In this document: positions 18,383-26,881 of the stretch, piece by piece
Layout: the number at the start of each line of letters is the position of its first letter
Numbering within the stretch: position 1 is the first letter of the stretch
Source: Pichia kudriavzevii
Taxonomy: Eukaryota > Ascomycota > Pichiomycetes > Pichiales > Pichiaceae
DNA: 64,000 nt
Direction: 5' to 3'
NCBI RefSeq assembly: GCF_003054445.1
Contig: NC_042506.1
Location: 1,061,501 to 1,125,500, forward strand
Position numbers and translations under genes: made by a program
The notes under the pieces: generated by a model
What the model was told of the DNA's origin: nothing
Seen by the model: only the letters and a program-made list of their open reading frames with translations
The model's database searches: none

Positions 18383-19150
18383 ATGTCAGCTCCATCAACT
18401 GCTACTCAGAATTTGAAAAATTTAAAAGCTGCTGCGCCACAGTCGGTAGTTGGTGCTGATCATGCGCCACATGTCAATCCAAATTACCCATTTACTTTGT
18501 CCAAGAACTCGAGCTTGGGAGACTACTTGCAGGCCAACCGGTTGAACACTGAGAAGCTCAACAAGTCCCATCCGGAAATCTTGCCATTATCCGGCCAAGG
18601 ACAGCAACCGCATACTCTTTGGATTGGTTGCTCAGATTCCAGAATTAACGAATGCCAGGCTTTGGGATGTTTACCTGGTGAAATCTTCACTTTGAGAAAC
18701 ATTGCCAATGTCATTTCTTCTACGGATATCTCATCAATGTCTGCGCTGCAATTTGCAATTGAAGTTCTAAAAGTGAAGAAAATCATTGTATGTGGACACA
18801 CCGACTGTGGTGGCGTTTGGGCCTCGCTTTCAAACAAAAAGGCGGGTGGTGTCTTGGACACATGGTTGTCTGCAGTGAGACACGTTAGAGCCCAGCATTT
18901 GGACGAATTGAGAGAAATTGAAGACATTAATGATAAGTGTAGACGCCTTGTGGAGTTGAACATTCTCAACTCCATCAACACCATCAAGAAGAACCCTTCA
19001 TTTGTTGAATACCATGCAAGGGGCGACATTGAACTGTATGCTCTCATCTATGACGTGAAAACTGGTTACTTGAACGAAATCCCTCTTGAAGACGACACAT
19101 ATGCCGAAGTGTTCCATTTACATGACAACGACGGCGAACCAGTTCACTAG
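18383..19150 (+). CDS. NCE103: Beta-class carbonic anhydrase
   Basis: The protein is 255 residues from the first real ATG, giving MSAPSTATQN. The zinc and active-site motifs of beta carbonic anhydrases are present: LWIGCSDSRINEC (Cys and the Asp-Arg dyad) and VCGHTDCGG (His and Cys). Other family blocks are GEIFTLRNIANV and ALQFAIEVLKVKKI. The enzyme hydrates CO2 to bicarbonate for carboxylases, including the biotin-dependent pyruvate and acetyl-CoA carboxylases, and is essential in air for S. cerevisiae. It is about 35 residues longer at the N-terminus than S. cerevisiae Nce103 (221 residues). A mitochondrial signal is not obvious. Confidence 0.95.
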   Translation: MSAPSTATQNLKNLKAAAPQSVVGADHAPHVNPNYPFTLSKNSSLGDYLQANRLNTEKLNKSHPEILPLSGQGQQPHTLWIGCSDSRINECQALGCLPGEIFTLRNIANVISSTDISSMSALQFAIEVLKVKKIIVCGHTDCGGVWASLSNKKAGGVLDTWLSAVRHVRAQHLDELREIEDINDKCRRLVELNILNSINTIKKNPSFVEYHARGDIELYALIYDVKTGYLNEIPLEDDTYAEVFHLHDNDGEPVH

Positions 19151-19269
19151 TCACTCACCGTGAAACTTCTCTGTATAATAAATACAATACAAAATACATG
19201 TTATCTTTTCTATATATTCCTTCAGTTAAACTGTATATTAGCATTATGAAATCGAAAATTAAAAAAATA

Positions 19270-20322
19270 CTAGAATTCAATATCGTCCATGTCGAAACTG
19301 TAAGTGTCTCTCGTGACACCAGTCAAAATCCACCATTTGCTGAACTTTTCTCTCTTTGTTCTGGTGAATCCTATTTTACGGAATATGCCTATATCGAACT
19401 CCTCAAAGTTAAACAATTCGACTTCTGCTTTCCTCACACCACTCTTAAACATCATGCCCAGAAGATCTTTCAATAGCTCGGCTTTGATGTACACCCTTCT
19501 AACTGCAAACCCGACAATTTTGACCTCCTTTCCCGGCGTGGTTGCTAAAAATGCAACAGGAACATCTCTGTAGTTGATGCAGTATGTATTCTCCTTGACT
19601 TGCTTCACCAAGTCACGGTCTTCTTTTCTAGGCTTGTTGACATTCTTAACGCTGGCATATTGTTTGATGTCACATCCAAAGTACTGTTCAGCGTTTTCGG
19701 CAACCTTCTTGCTCTCCTTCTCCAATGGGGCACTCACAATCCTCAACCATGTGAATGAAATTGCAATGAACAACAACACCTGAAAAAATAGTATAAAGAG
19801 ATCGTCTAAGAAATAACCATTCTTCAACAAAGAAAATGGGTCTTTCATGGTATAAGGATTGAAATATTCTCCGATCCGATTATAAGATACTGCACTTAAC
19901 AGTAAGAAAAAAAGGGACATGAAGAACCTTGACCTAAAGATGAACTTTATCATATCGGATTTGCGTTTCAAAATATAATCCATTTGCAAATTCAATACGG
20001 CTTCACATTCTTCAGGTTTGATGAACTGGGCATGTATTTTCGATTCACTAGTATCTGGTAATGGAGCATCCAAATGTGCATCCACTTGCTTGACAACTTG
20101 CTTAATCTCCGTTTTCTTTTCTTTTTTTGGCTCCTTCTTTGGCTCCTTCTTCAAATTCCTCCTTGGCGCTTCTTCTTTCTTTTGTGGGACACTACTTGTG
20201 GGTGGCAATCCTAATCTCTCCAAAATTTCATCACCATTCTCTGGTTTGTTGAACTTTTTCCCGGAATACAACGCTTCCGCTAATGTAGGTGGGCGCTCTG
20301 GATAAATACCTCTGTTTTGCAT
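19270..20322 (-). CDS. Putative ER membrane protein, Pho86-like
   Basis: The protein is 350 residues. The N-terminus is basic and Lys/Glu-Pro-rich (LKKEPKKEPKKEKK). Two membrane spans lie in the middle: SRFFMSLFFLLLSAVSY and DLFILFFQVLLFIAISFTWL. The C-terminal half is a soluble domain with YCINYRDVPVAFLATTP, VGFAVRRVYIKAELL and FRKIGFTRTKREKFSKWWIL, reminiscent of an acetyltransferase-like fold. The order of two spans plus a YRD-P-A domain fits Pho86, the ER factor that lets phosphate transporter Pho84 leave the ER. The resemblance is moderate and judged by eye; the gene could be another small ER membrane family. Confidence 0.5.
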   Translation of the reverse strand: MQNRGIYPERPPTLAEALYSGKKFNKPENGDEILERLGLPPTSSVPQKKEEAPRRNLKKEPKKEPKKEKKTEIKQVVKQVDAHLDAPLPDTSESKIHAQFIKPEECEAVLNLQMDYILKRKSDMIKFIFRSRFFMSLFFLLLSAVSYNRIGEYFNPYTMKDPFSLLKNGYFLDDLFILFFQVLLFIAISFTWLRIVSAPLEKESKKVAENAEQYFGCDIKQYASVKNVNKPRKEDRDLVKQVKENTYCINYRDVPVAFLATTPGKEVKIVGFAVRRVYIKAELLKDLLGMMFKSGVRKAEVELFNFEEFDIGIFRKIGFTRTKREKFSKWWILTGVTRDTYSFDMDDIEF

Positions 20323-20522
20323 CTTGATTACTGAGAAACTAACCCGATCTCAAAACACAGTCAAAACCCGTAGAAAACAGCCTGAACACCTAAAACCTGA
20401 AACTGGGAAACGTCGGTGAAATATTTCATGTCAAGCCTCCAACCGATCTCCTTCCCTCAAAATCACATACCGCGCAATTTCTAGCTTCTAATAAATACCC
20501 ACGTGCACGTGCATTTGAAACA

Positions 20523-20537
20523 GTCGATTCGGTCAAC
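20523..20537 (-). promoter_or_regulatory. Candidate downstream B block of the U6 gene
   Basis: On the minus strand this reads TTGACCGAATCGACT, which shares the CGAATC core with the tRNA-type B block GGTTCGAATCC. It lies about 115 bases beyond the U6 terminator, the same place as the B block of S. cerevisiae SNR6. The match is partial, so this is tentative. Confidence 0.35.
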
Positions 20538-20642
20538 ACTACTTTTCGAACGAGTTACTTTTAAACCAAAGACTTCTTAGACAACCTTTGAGTCCTCTAA
20601 AAGTATATAGCAGAATTTGAAATTGAAAAATAACAAATTTAC

Positions 20643-20651
20643 AAAAAAAAA
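20643..20651 (-). terminator. RNA polymerase III T-run terminator of U6
   Basis: Nine consecutive T on the minus strand directly follow the U6 3' end, the normal Pol III stop signal. Confidence 0.85.
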
Positions 20652-20750
20652 GTTGAGTAAGATCTCTTTGTAAAGCGTGTCATCCTTATGCAGGGGCCAT
20701 GCTAATCTTCTCTGTATTTTTTTGTTTGACCATGTGTCCCAAAGGACATC
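20652..20750 (-). ncRNA. SNR6: U6 spliceosomal snRNA
   Basis: The minus strand carries the universal U6 core: ATACAGAGAAGATTAGCATG, followed directly by GCCCCTGCATAAGGATGACA and CGC. This contains the ACAGAGA box that pairs with the 5' splice site, the AGC triad used for catalysis and the internal stem-loop strands. A 5' stem-loop (TGTCC-TTTG-GGACA) begins the RNA, and a run of nine T at 20643-20651 ends it, as expected for RNA polymerase III. The 3' part TTTACAAAGAGAT is the same as in S. cerevisiae. The 5' end is set within a few bases by the stem. An internal GGTCAAAC sits where the weak yeast A block lies. No TATA box is clear upstream. Confidence 0.95.
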
Positions 20751-22814
20751 ATTCTAATTTTTCCTAGAATATCAGTAAAGAAAGTCACGTGACTTGAGCA
20801 AGGTTTTACTCTTTTTAGAAAAGTTAGATAAGTAGGTGTTATTTATAAGGAATCTTTTTGTCAACTTAGTTATGGAAATATCCACTTTAAAAATCAAAAG
20901 GTCTTTTGATTCAAATCTCCAGATTTGCTCTAAATTAGTAAATTAAATTTATCCGAACTTTATGTTGATTTTTTATTTGGTATTTTTACATCAATAAATG
21001 TCTCTTTGCCTTTATGCTAATACTGTATTTGCAACTTTCTGTGGGTCGTATTTAGAACTAAGAAAGTTGAACTTTGACCATCAAGTATATGCTAACAGTA
21101 TTATCCAAAAAGAAAAAGAAATCACGTAAAGGAGTTAAACCCAAATTGCATTAGCTGGGAGTTTCCCAGTATTTTGTTCCTTTTAAAAACTAGTAAGTTA
21201 TAGTTTATTTACAACTAAGTTTCAATGTTCCACAAAACATGAACCGACTATCATAACAAGTTTTAATTGAAAAAAAAGAAAGGAATCTTTAGCTTATTTT
21301 TGTTTAATGGTTTTAGTCTGAGCGGTGAGAAGCTATGCTTATAAGCTTCATGGAACTTCGACCAAGTAAACTTACTAAAATTGTGGCTTGATACTCAGAC
21401 AAAACTCAATCTTGAAAGACTATTTCTGGTATCCAAAAAACCGTCCCCCTTAAAACATAACTAGTAAGTAATTCTTACTAAAGAGCTTGAACTCAACATT
21501 TGCATGACCGTGATTCATTATTTACAAATAACTCTTTTATCTTAATGGAAACAGTTTTTATGTTTGTTAAGTTCTTACTGCTACTTGCTCACACTTAATT
21601 TTTTACCCTTGATTTATTTGCTAGTAGTTTTTTGGTGTCACTACTGCTTATGGAACAGTACCCAAACCTTCCATAGTATTCCACTAGCTGTCTAAAGTTA
21701 TGTGTTTTAACTTCTGTGTGAAAATATGAAAATATATGCACAATCAACAAAAAATCAGCTTGATTATATAAATTACATTTAACAGTATTGCCCTGATGAA
21801 GACACCCGCAATTAGAATTCAATGGTAATAAAGCTACTCTATCGATTCTTGTTTTCTCAAATTTGTCTTACTATTAAACGCTTGCCATAAATTATTATCA
21901 ATTACTACTAAAAATCTTAACATTTAAAAAATTCAACTGTGGGTTTACAAAGCGATGAATTCTGTATCGAGGAGTATGGATTAGACGTGAACTGCCTAAT
22001 TAGGTTTTTTTTAGAATATAACCAACCGTGAGGATATTTCCTTTTCAAGTAAAAGAATAAGCAAAGGAAGCAAATGTTTCTCCTCTGAGTCTTCATGGAG
22101 GTCGCATAGATGGTTACTTTGGGAAAGAATAAAATGCTATTGGGATTTAATCAAAAGTTTATACTTTACTTGCTTTGATGTTTCAGCATTATGAGTAGCA
22201 GCAAGTGATCTCTTCTCTTTTCAGTTACGGCAACTGCCCAAAAAGATATGACTTTCAAAAGAGAGGTTCTTGGGACAACATTGGCGGCCTTCAGTACGTT
22301 CCTTACGTAATCTCGGAACGGCCTAGTTGAGATACAATAGTTTAGACTTTGGAAATTGTATAAAAGTTACTTTGATATTATGTGTTGTGGAAACTCGAAA
22401 AATCACAATCTCGTGTATTAGAAAAACCCAAGCCCACCCTTAGTGGTATTGCTTTATAAGTGCTACCGGGTATATGCTTAAATATTAAATACGCCGTGAT
22501 TATGTTAAACACTGTTCAGGGTTTTCTAGAATCCTTTTTTTTAAAAGGGTTGCTTTGAAATAAGTGTGTCATTGTAGGTTAAAATAAGTAACCTATCCAC
22601 ATTTGTAATATTCAAAAGAGATTTATTTAAAGTCAATGTTTATTTGAAATTTTGGAAACACAAGTCCTATTGCCATTTTATATAGTTTGCTAGCTTCAAT
22701 ATAAAACATCATATTAGTATATAAGAGCTTCTGGTTTACAATGAAACTGTGCTCTTTATATATTTAGAAATTTCTTTAACAAGAAACATAAACATAAGAC
22801 CTATAAGTATATAA
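20751..22814. other. Two-kilobase AT-rich tract with no recognised gene
   Basis: No convincing open frame, tRNA, snoRNA or transposon end was found on either strand. The longest open frame (75 codons near 21600-21820, minus) has no family look. A CACGTG lies near 20788-20793, just upstream of U6. Small hairpins occur, for example GAAGCTATGCTTATAAGCTTC-like at about 21330 and TAGGTTA...TAACCTA at about 22575. It is the longest gene-free stretch in the window, so a structured non-coding RNA, old gene loss or chromosome-structural DNA are all open. Confidence 0.5.
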
Positions 22815-23102
22815 TTAAGCAGGCATCATTGCTTGGCAGATTTCAACGAACGTACTTTTACACCATTTTACATGACCACATTCTAGTGCTAGACAATGTT
22901 CAGGATCACTTTTCCAAGACCTGATATATTTGAGGTTGAGCCAATAAGATACTGCAGTTTCTTGGCAATTCTCCCTATTACTCTCCAACTTTTGTCCATT
23001 CTTCCTACCAAAGGCCTTTTGTCTTAAAGTTTTTGCTTTTTCATAATACTGTGGATCTAACTGGTTGATGGTGATTCTAAAAATAACAATAAAAATACTA
23101 TT
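22815..23102 (-). pseudogene. Open frame without ATG, possible gene fragment
   Basis: A 95-codon open frame has no ATG upstream of its body. It reads in part QLDPQYYEKAKTLRQKAFGR, NCQETAVSYWLNLKYIRSW and DPEHCLALECGHVKWCKSTF, then ends QAMMPA. Five cysteines cluster in the C-terminal half but not in the CX9C pattern of mitochondrial intermembrane-space proteins. I looked for a first exon; the sequence just upstream has a possible ttttag acceptor but no good donor or branch point. It may be a decayed gene, a fragment or chance. No family was recognised. Confidence 0.25.
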
Positions 23103-23312
23103 CTAATCTCAAAATTTAGAGGTTATTCTTATGAACGAGCTGTATTCTAAAAGTCAACGTATAGACCGGTATATTTTGGCTGCTCACCATGACTCATAAA
23201 GCCTTTGGGAAGCTTGAATCTTATATTATAGTTCTATTGATTCTTCCACTATTTTATATATCTACGATAAGTGTGCAATAGGTTCATATAAATTTCAATT
23301 ACAATACCAAAA

Positions 23313-23948
23313 CTACTGTAGAACCTCTTCAAGCGGTGGGATCAGATGCAGCACATCCTCAATTTTAGATGTGTGTGGAATTTGCGCAATGATTCTAGCT
23401 CCCAATGCTTCCAACGCTTTCAAGTTATCATCGTCAATTTCCCCGTTAAGAATTACACCAACCACATTGTTCCCTCTAGCTTTCATAACCTCTAAACTTA
23501 GAAGTGTGTGATTTAGTGTTCCCAATTTAGAGCGAGCGACCAGGATAACAGGGGTGTTTAAGTGGTGAATAACATCAGTTGTAAACTTGTCTTTTGTGAA
23601 CGGCACAAGAACACCACCTGCACCTTCAACTATTATTGTATTAGTAGTTGGGGGTAAGTTCAACTTTGTGATATCAATCTCTTCCTTGTTTTCCAGAATT
23701 GTACATCTCCAAGGGCTCAATGGATTTTGGTATTTCAGAGCAGGATCAAAAATAATAGTGTTGGATGGAATACCACCTGAAGCTTGTAACATCTGCGTGA
23801 CAGTAGCAGTATCTCCAATATCTTCATTGAGTCCAGTTTGTACTGGTTTCCAGTAGTCTGCACCCCAACGTTTTACCAAAAGTGCTGATATGAATGTCTT
23901 ACCGACATCAGTATCAGTACCAGTGATGAATATAGGTTGCATTTTCAT
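23313..23948 (-). CDS. BIO4: Dethiobiotin synthetase
   Basis: The protein is 211 residues from the ATG giving MKMQPIFITG. The P-loop GTDTDVGKTF lies at residues 10-19, followed by KPVQTGLNEDIGD, then IIVEGAGGVLVPF with the conserved Glu-Gly-Ala-Gly, and VILVARSKLGTLNHTLLS and GVILNGE typical of BioD. It closes the ureido ring of dethiobiotin from DAPA, CO2 and ATP. In filamentous fungi and plants this domain is fused to DAPA aminotransferase; here it is separate, as in S. cerevisiae, whose BIO3/BIO4 are thought to have come from bacteria. The gene is divergent from BIO3 across a 378-base shared promoter. Confidence 0.95.
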   Translation of the reverse strand: MKMQPIFITGTDTDVGKTFISALLVKRWGADYWKPVQTGLNEDIGDTATVTQMLQASGGIPSNTIIFDPALKYQNPLSPWRCTILENKEEIDITKLNLPPTTNTIIVEGAGGVLVPFTKDKFTTDVIHHLNTPVILVARSKLGTLNHTLLSLEVMKARGNNVVGVILNGEIDDDNLKALEALGARIIAQIPHTSKIEDVLHLIPPLEEVLQ

Positions 23949-24114
23949 TGTAATCTTTATATTTGTATACAAACTCTGTGAGGTGGGGAAAAAAAGAAGA
24001 ACTAGGCCAGACTAAATTACAGGCACCGCTTTTTATATTAATTCAGTCATTTCCCTTTTTATGCTTTGGTATAAGATTCTTATTGAGATTATTCAACTTA
24101 ATTTAACTCCTGCT

Positions 24115-24186
24115 GATGATTCTTGAATCATCTGTTGGGTTAGTTGCAGGCGCGGAGTTTGAAACTCGGTGATTCAATATGATTCA
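24115..24186. promoter_or_regulatory. TGATTCA dyads in the shared BIO4/BIO3 promoter
   Basis: Positions 24115-24132 read GATGATTCTTGAATCATC, a perfect inverted repeat with a 2-base centre. TGATTCA then occurs twice in direct orientation at 24170-24176 and 24180-24186, ten bases apart. Another dyad, GAGTTT-G-AAACTC, sits at 24155-24167. The AATCA/TGATT halves equal the half-sites of the S. cerevisiae Vhr1 element (AATCA-N8-TGAYT), though the N8 spacing is absent. The same half-sites recur upstream of the dioxygenase gene. The repeats are seen; biotin control is inferred. Confidence 0.55.
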
Positions 24187-24326
24187 CAAAGCTCTTTCGG
24201 AAATCGATCAATGCTCCCCAACAGTTCTTTGTTTTCCCATATGAGCTTGGTATAAATACTTCAATATATCACAGAAAACACTTCCCATTGCTTCTTTTTC
24301 TTTTTTATTTCAACAAAAAGTAAAGC

Positions 24327-25652
24327 ATGTCCGAGATACAAGGATTGTTAGATTTTGACAGAGATCACATCTGGCATCCTTACACATCAACTATCAATCC
24401 GTTACCATGCTTTTTAGTTGAATCAGCCAAAGGTGCTAGAATCAAGCTTGCAACAGGTGAAGATTTAATTGATGGTATGAGTTCTTGGTGGGCAGCAGTT
24501 CATGGCTATAACCATCCGGAATTGAACCAAGCTGCTATCAATCAACTTAAAGATATGTCCCACATCATGTTTGGTGGATTGACGCACAGACCAGCAATTA
24601 AATTGGTGAAACAGCTTTTGGAAATGACACACGAAAATTTGCAACATTGTTTTATTGCTGATACAGGATCTGTTGCAGTTGAGGTTAGTCTAAAAATGGC
24701 ATTACAATACTGTCAATCAAAATATGGAAACAAAAATAAGAAAACCAAGTTCTTAAGTGTGAACTATGGCTATCATGGTGATACTTTTGGTGCAATGTCA
24801 GTATGTGATCCAGTTAATTCTATGCATTCATTGTATTCCGGATATGTCAAGGAGAATATGTTTGTTAAGCTACCGCAATGCAAACCAACAGATAAGTGGG
24901 ATCCAAAGTATATGAATGAATTTGAAGAAATGGTAAAGACGCATAGTGATGAGATTATTGCAGTTATACTCGAACCTATTGTTCAGGGTGCTGGTGGTAT
25001 GAGAATATACCATCCGGAGTTCTTAAGAAATATTAGATTGTTATGCGATAAATATGGCATACTGTTAATTTTGGATGAAATTGCAACTGGCTTTGGAAGA
25101 ACTGGAAAACTGTTCGCCTATGAACATGCAGATATTGTTCCCGATATTTTATGTGTTGGTAAGGCTTTAACTGGTGGCTATTTAACATTGAGTGCTGTTT
25201 TATGTACTAAAGATGTTGCTACAACAGTTTGTTCCGGAAAGGCAAAAGGGTTCATGCATGGTCCAACATTTATGGGAAATCCCTTAGCCTGTGCAATTGC
25301 ATCTAAAAGTCTAGAAATAATCCAACGTAATGAATGGAAAAGCCAAGTAAAAAGTATTGAAGAAATATTCAATCAAAAATTAGACAAAGCTCAGGATATT
25401 TCCATAATTAAAGACACCAGGGTCATTGGGGCTATTGCGGTATTTGAATTATCCATTCCAGTTGATATGAAGTGGTTCCGTGAAAAGTTTCTTGAAAAAG
25501 GTATTTGGGTGAGACCATTTGGAAAACTTGTTTATTTGATGCCGCCTTTTATTATCTCAGAAAAAGAATTAAATCATCTAGTTGATTCGGTAATTGAAAT
25601 AATTATAGAGTTTGATAATCTCCAAAAAGAACAGCAAAATATTAACCTATAA
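24327..25652 (+). CDS. BIO3: 7,8-diaminopelargonic acid aminotransferase
   Basis: The protein is 441 residues. The BioA signature DRDHIWHPYTS opens the protein, then GMSSWWAAVHGYNHPELN. Family blocks of class III PLP aminotransferases follow: GSVAVEVSLKMALQ, NYGYHGDTFGAMSVCDP, LILDEIATGFGRTG with the PLP-contacting Asp at about 250, and LCVGKALTGGYLTLSAVL with the Schiff-base Lys at about 279. HGPTFMGNPLACAIA is also diagnostic. The enzyme turns KAPA into DAPA in biotin synthesis. Stand-alone organisation, as in S. cerevisiae BIO3, fits the bacterial-type origin proposed for that gene. Codon use is AT-rich like the surroundings, so any transfer is old. Confidence 0.96.
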   Translation: MSEIQGLLDFDRDHIWHPYTSTINPLPCFLVESAKGARIKLATGEDLIDGMSSWWAAVHGYNHPELNQAAINQLKDMSHIMFGGLTHRPAIKLVKQLLEMTHENLQHCFIADTGSVAVEVSLKMALQYCQSKYGNKNKKTKFLSVNYGYHGDTFGAMSVCDPVNSMHSLYSGYVKENMFVKLPQCKPTDKWDPKYMNEFEEMVKTHSDEIIAVILEPIVQGAGGMRIYHPEFLRNIRLLCDKYGILLILDEIATGFGRTGKLFAYEHADIVPDILCVGKALTGGYLTLSAVLCTKDVATTVCSGKAKGFMHGPTFMGNPLACAIASKSLEIIQRNEWKSQVKSIEEIFNQKLDKAQDISIIKDTRVIGAIAVFELSIPVDMKWFREKFLEKGIWVRPFGKLVYLMPPFIISEKELNHLVDSVIEIIIEFDNLQKEQQNINL

Positions 25653-25804
25653 ACTTTTGCAAACTTTTGTAATTTCTATATAAATCAAATTGCAATTCTC
25701 TTTCTTTTTACTTTGGTCTTGTTTTTTTTTTTTAAAAAAGGATTATTAATACAAGAATAAACACCAACTAACTTGTTGACAATAATAAATTAATAATTTT
25801 CTAT

Positions 25805-26881
25805 TTAGTCGTATAAAACTTTACATACTTCTGAATAATTGGCTCTTCTTCTGTAATCGTCTTTGATAAAAGTCAAAGGATCCTGCAATTCAAGCATGTT
25901 ACCGTATGGTTCACTCATTCTAAAACCCATACGAGTAAGTTGCTCTACTGAGAACTGCTTTAAGTAGTTAAAATCACAATTGATATAGTTGTTCTCCTTT
26001 GACTTACTATTACCTCTACCCATAAACATAATCAAAATTCTTCTAACCTCATTTTCAGTGATGTTGGGAGCTGCAGAGTGAACAACAGACGCAAGCATAA
26101 ACGTAGCATCACCCTTTTTCATTGTATTTTGGATACAGTCTTCCTGATTTGGCTTTTGCAAATGGTCCCACAAATGCGAACCAGGAATGAATCTAGTTGC
26201 ACCATTTTCGATAGTTGTATCAGATAGGGCAACTGAAAAACCAATCTGGGTTTCATTTCTATAATCAAATGTTTGAGGAGTTTGAGGCCTCCTGATATTA
26301 TGCTCAGATTGGTCGTCTCTATGCAAAGGTTGACCAGCGGCACCTGGATGAATCTCAAATCCTATTGAACTTGCTACAGTTGCTGGACTGAAGCCGATGT
26401 TTAAGTTTTCACCAATCCAGAAAACGTTGGCCTGGTCAAGAGCAAGATGTGTAACACCCAAGTTTAGTGGGTGCGACATTATCTTATGGACGACTTGTGG
26501 TGATTTTGAAATAGTTTCAGTAATCTTAACGGTCTCCCTAGGAAATAGTCTAGGATCATCTTTCTTTGCTTGAAAGAAAGGATCCAGCTCTTTATTGATT
26601 TGATCAATTTCTTCAACAGTGAAAAGTTGCTTTACCTTACAAACACCAAAAGTTTTCATAATATCAAGCACTTTTTCAGGCGTGGCTTCTTGTTTGTTTA
26701 TAGTAAAGTCATTCTGATCAACTTTTGGAACTGGTTGCGGCTCTGGCAAAGTCAGCTTGATAAACCTGGTTTCTGATAAGCATGGCATGGAAGGATCACC
26801 TCTATCAACATCGGTAATCCTAGATAGTAGCGTTAGACGATCTAATGTTTTAGTAGTGCAGTCTTCGTAGTTGAAACTCAT
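25805..26881 (-). CDS. PhyH-type Fe(II)/2-oxoglutarate dioxygenase, BIO1 candidate
   Basis: The protein is 358 residues. The iron triad of the PhyH fold is intact: GQPLHRDDQSE (His at about 187, Asp at 189) and SVVHSAAPN (His at about 268), with the 2-oxoglutarate-binding Arg in NEVRRILIMFMGRG. FEIHPGAAG and GATRFIPGSHLWDH are also typical. No peroxisomal signal is visible (it ends KVLYD) although PhyH enzymes of alpha-oxidation are peroxisomal. It is the tail-to-tail neighbour of BIO3 with 150 bases between the stops, and its promoter shares the TGATTCA motif with BIO3/BIO4. From memory, yeast BIO1, needed for the oxygen-dependent early biotin step, belongs to this dioxygenase superfamily. 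I therefore propose BIO1. Alternatives are a phytanoyl-CoA-like or secondary-metabolism dioxygenase. Confidence 0.6.
   Translation of the reverse strand: MSFNYEDCTTKTLDRLTLLSRITDVDRGDPSMPCLSETRFIKLTLPEPQPVPKVDQNDFTINKQEATPEKVLDIMKTFGVCKVKQLFTVEEIDQINKELDPFFQAKKDDPRLFPRETVKITETISKSPQVVHKIMSHPLNLGVTHLALDQANVFWIGENLNIGFSPATVASSIGFEIHPGAAGQPLHRDDQSEHNIRRPQTPQTFDYRNETQIGFSVALSDTTIENGATRFIPGSHLWDHLQKPNQEDCIQNTMKKGDATFMLASVVHSAAPNITENEVRRILIMFMGRGNSKSKENNYINCDFNYLKQFSVEQLTRMGFRMSEPYGNMLELQDPLTFIKDDYRRRANYSEVCKVLYD

Noticed and set aside
18523-19047. 174-codon open frame on the minus strand
   Set aside because: It is antisense to the carbonic anhydrase coding region, which is certain from its active-site motifs.
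20751-22814. Centromere
   Set aside because: The tract is AT-rich and gene-free, but no large inverted repeat or CDE-like elements were seen, so position alone is not enough.
23103-23190. First exon for the frame at 22815-23102
   Set aside because: A short ATG frame lies upstream, but no GT donor in frame and no TACTAAC branch point join it to the downstream frame.
23949-24326. Canonical Vhr1 element AATCA-N8-TGAYT
   Set aside because: The half-sites are present but no pair has the exact 8-base spacing; reported only as half-sites.
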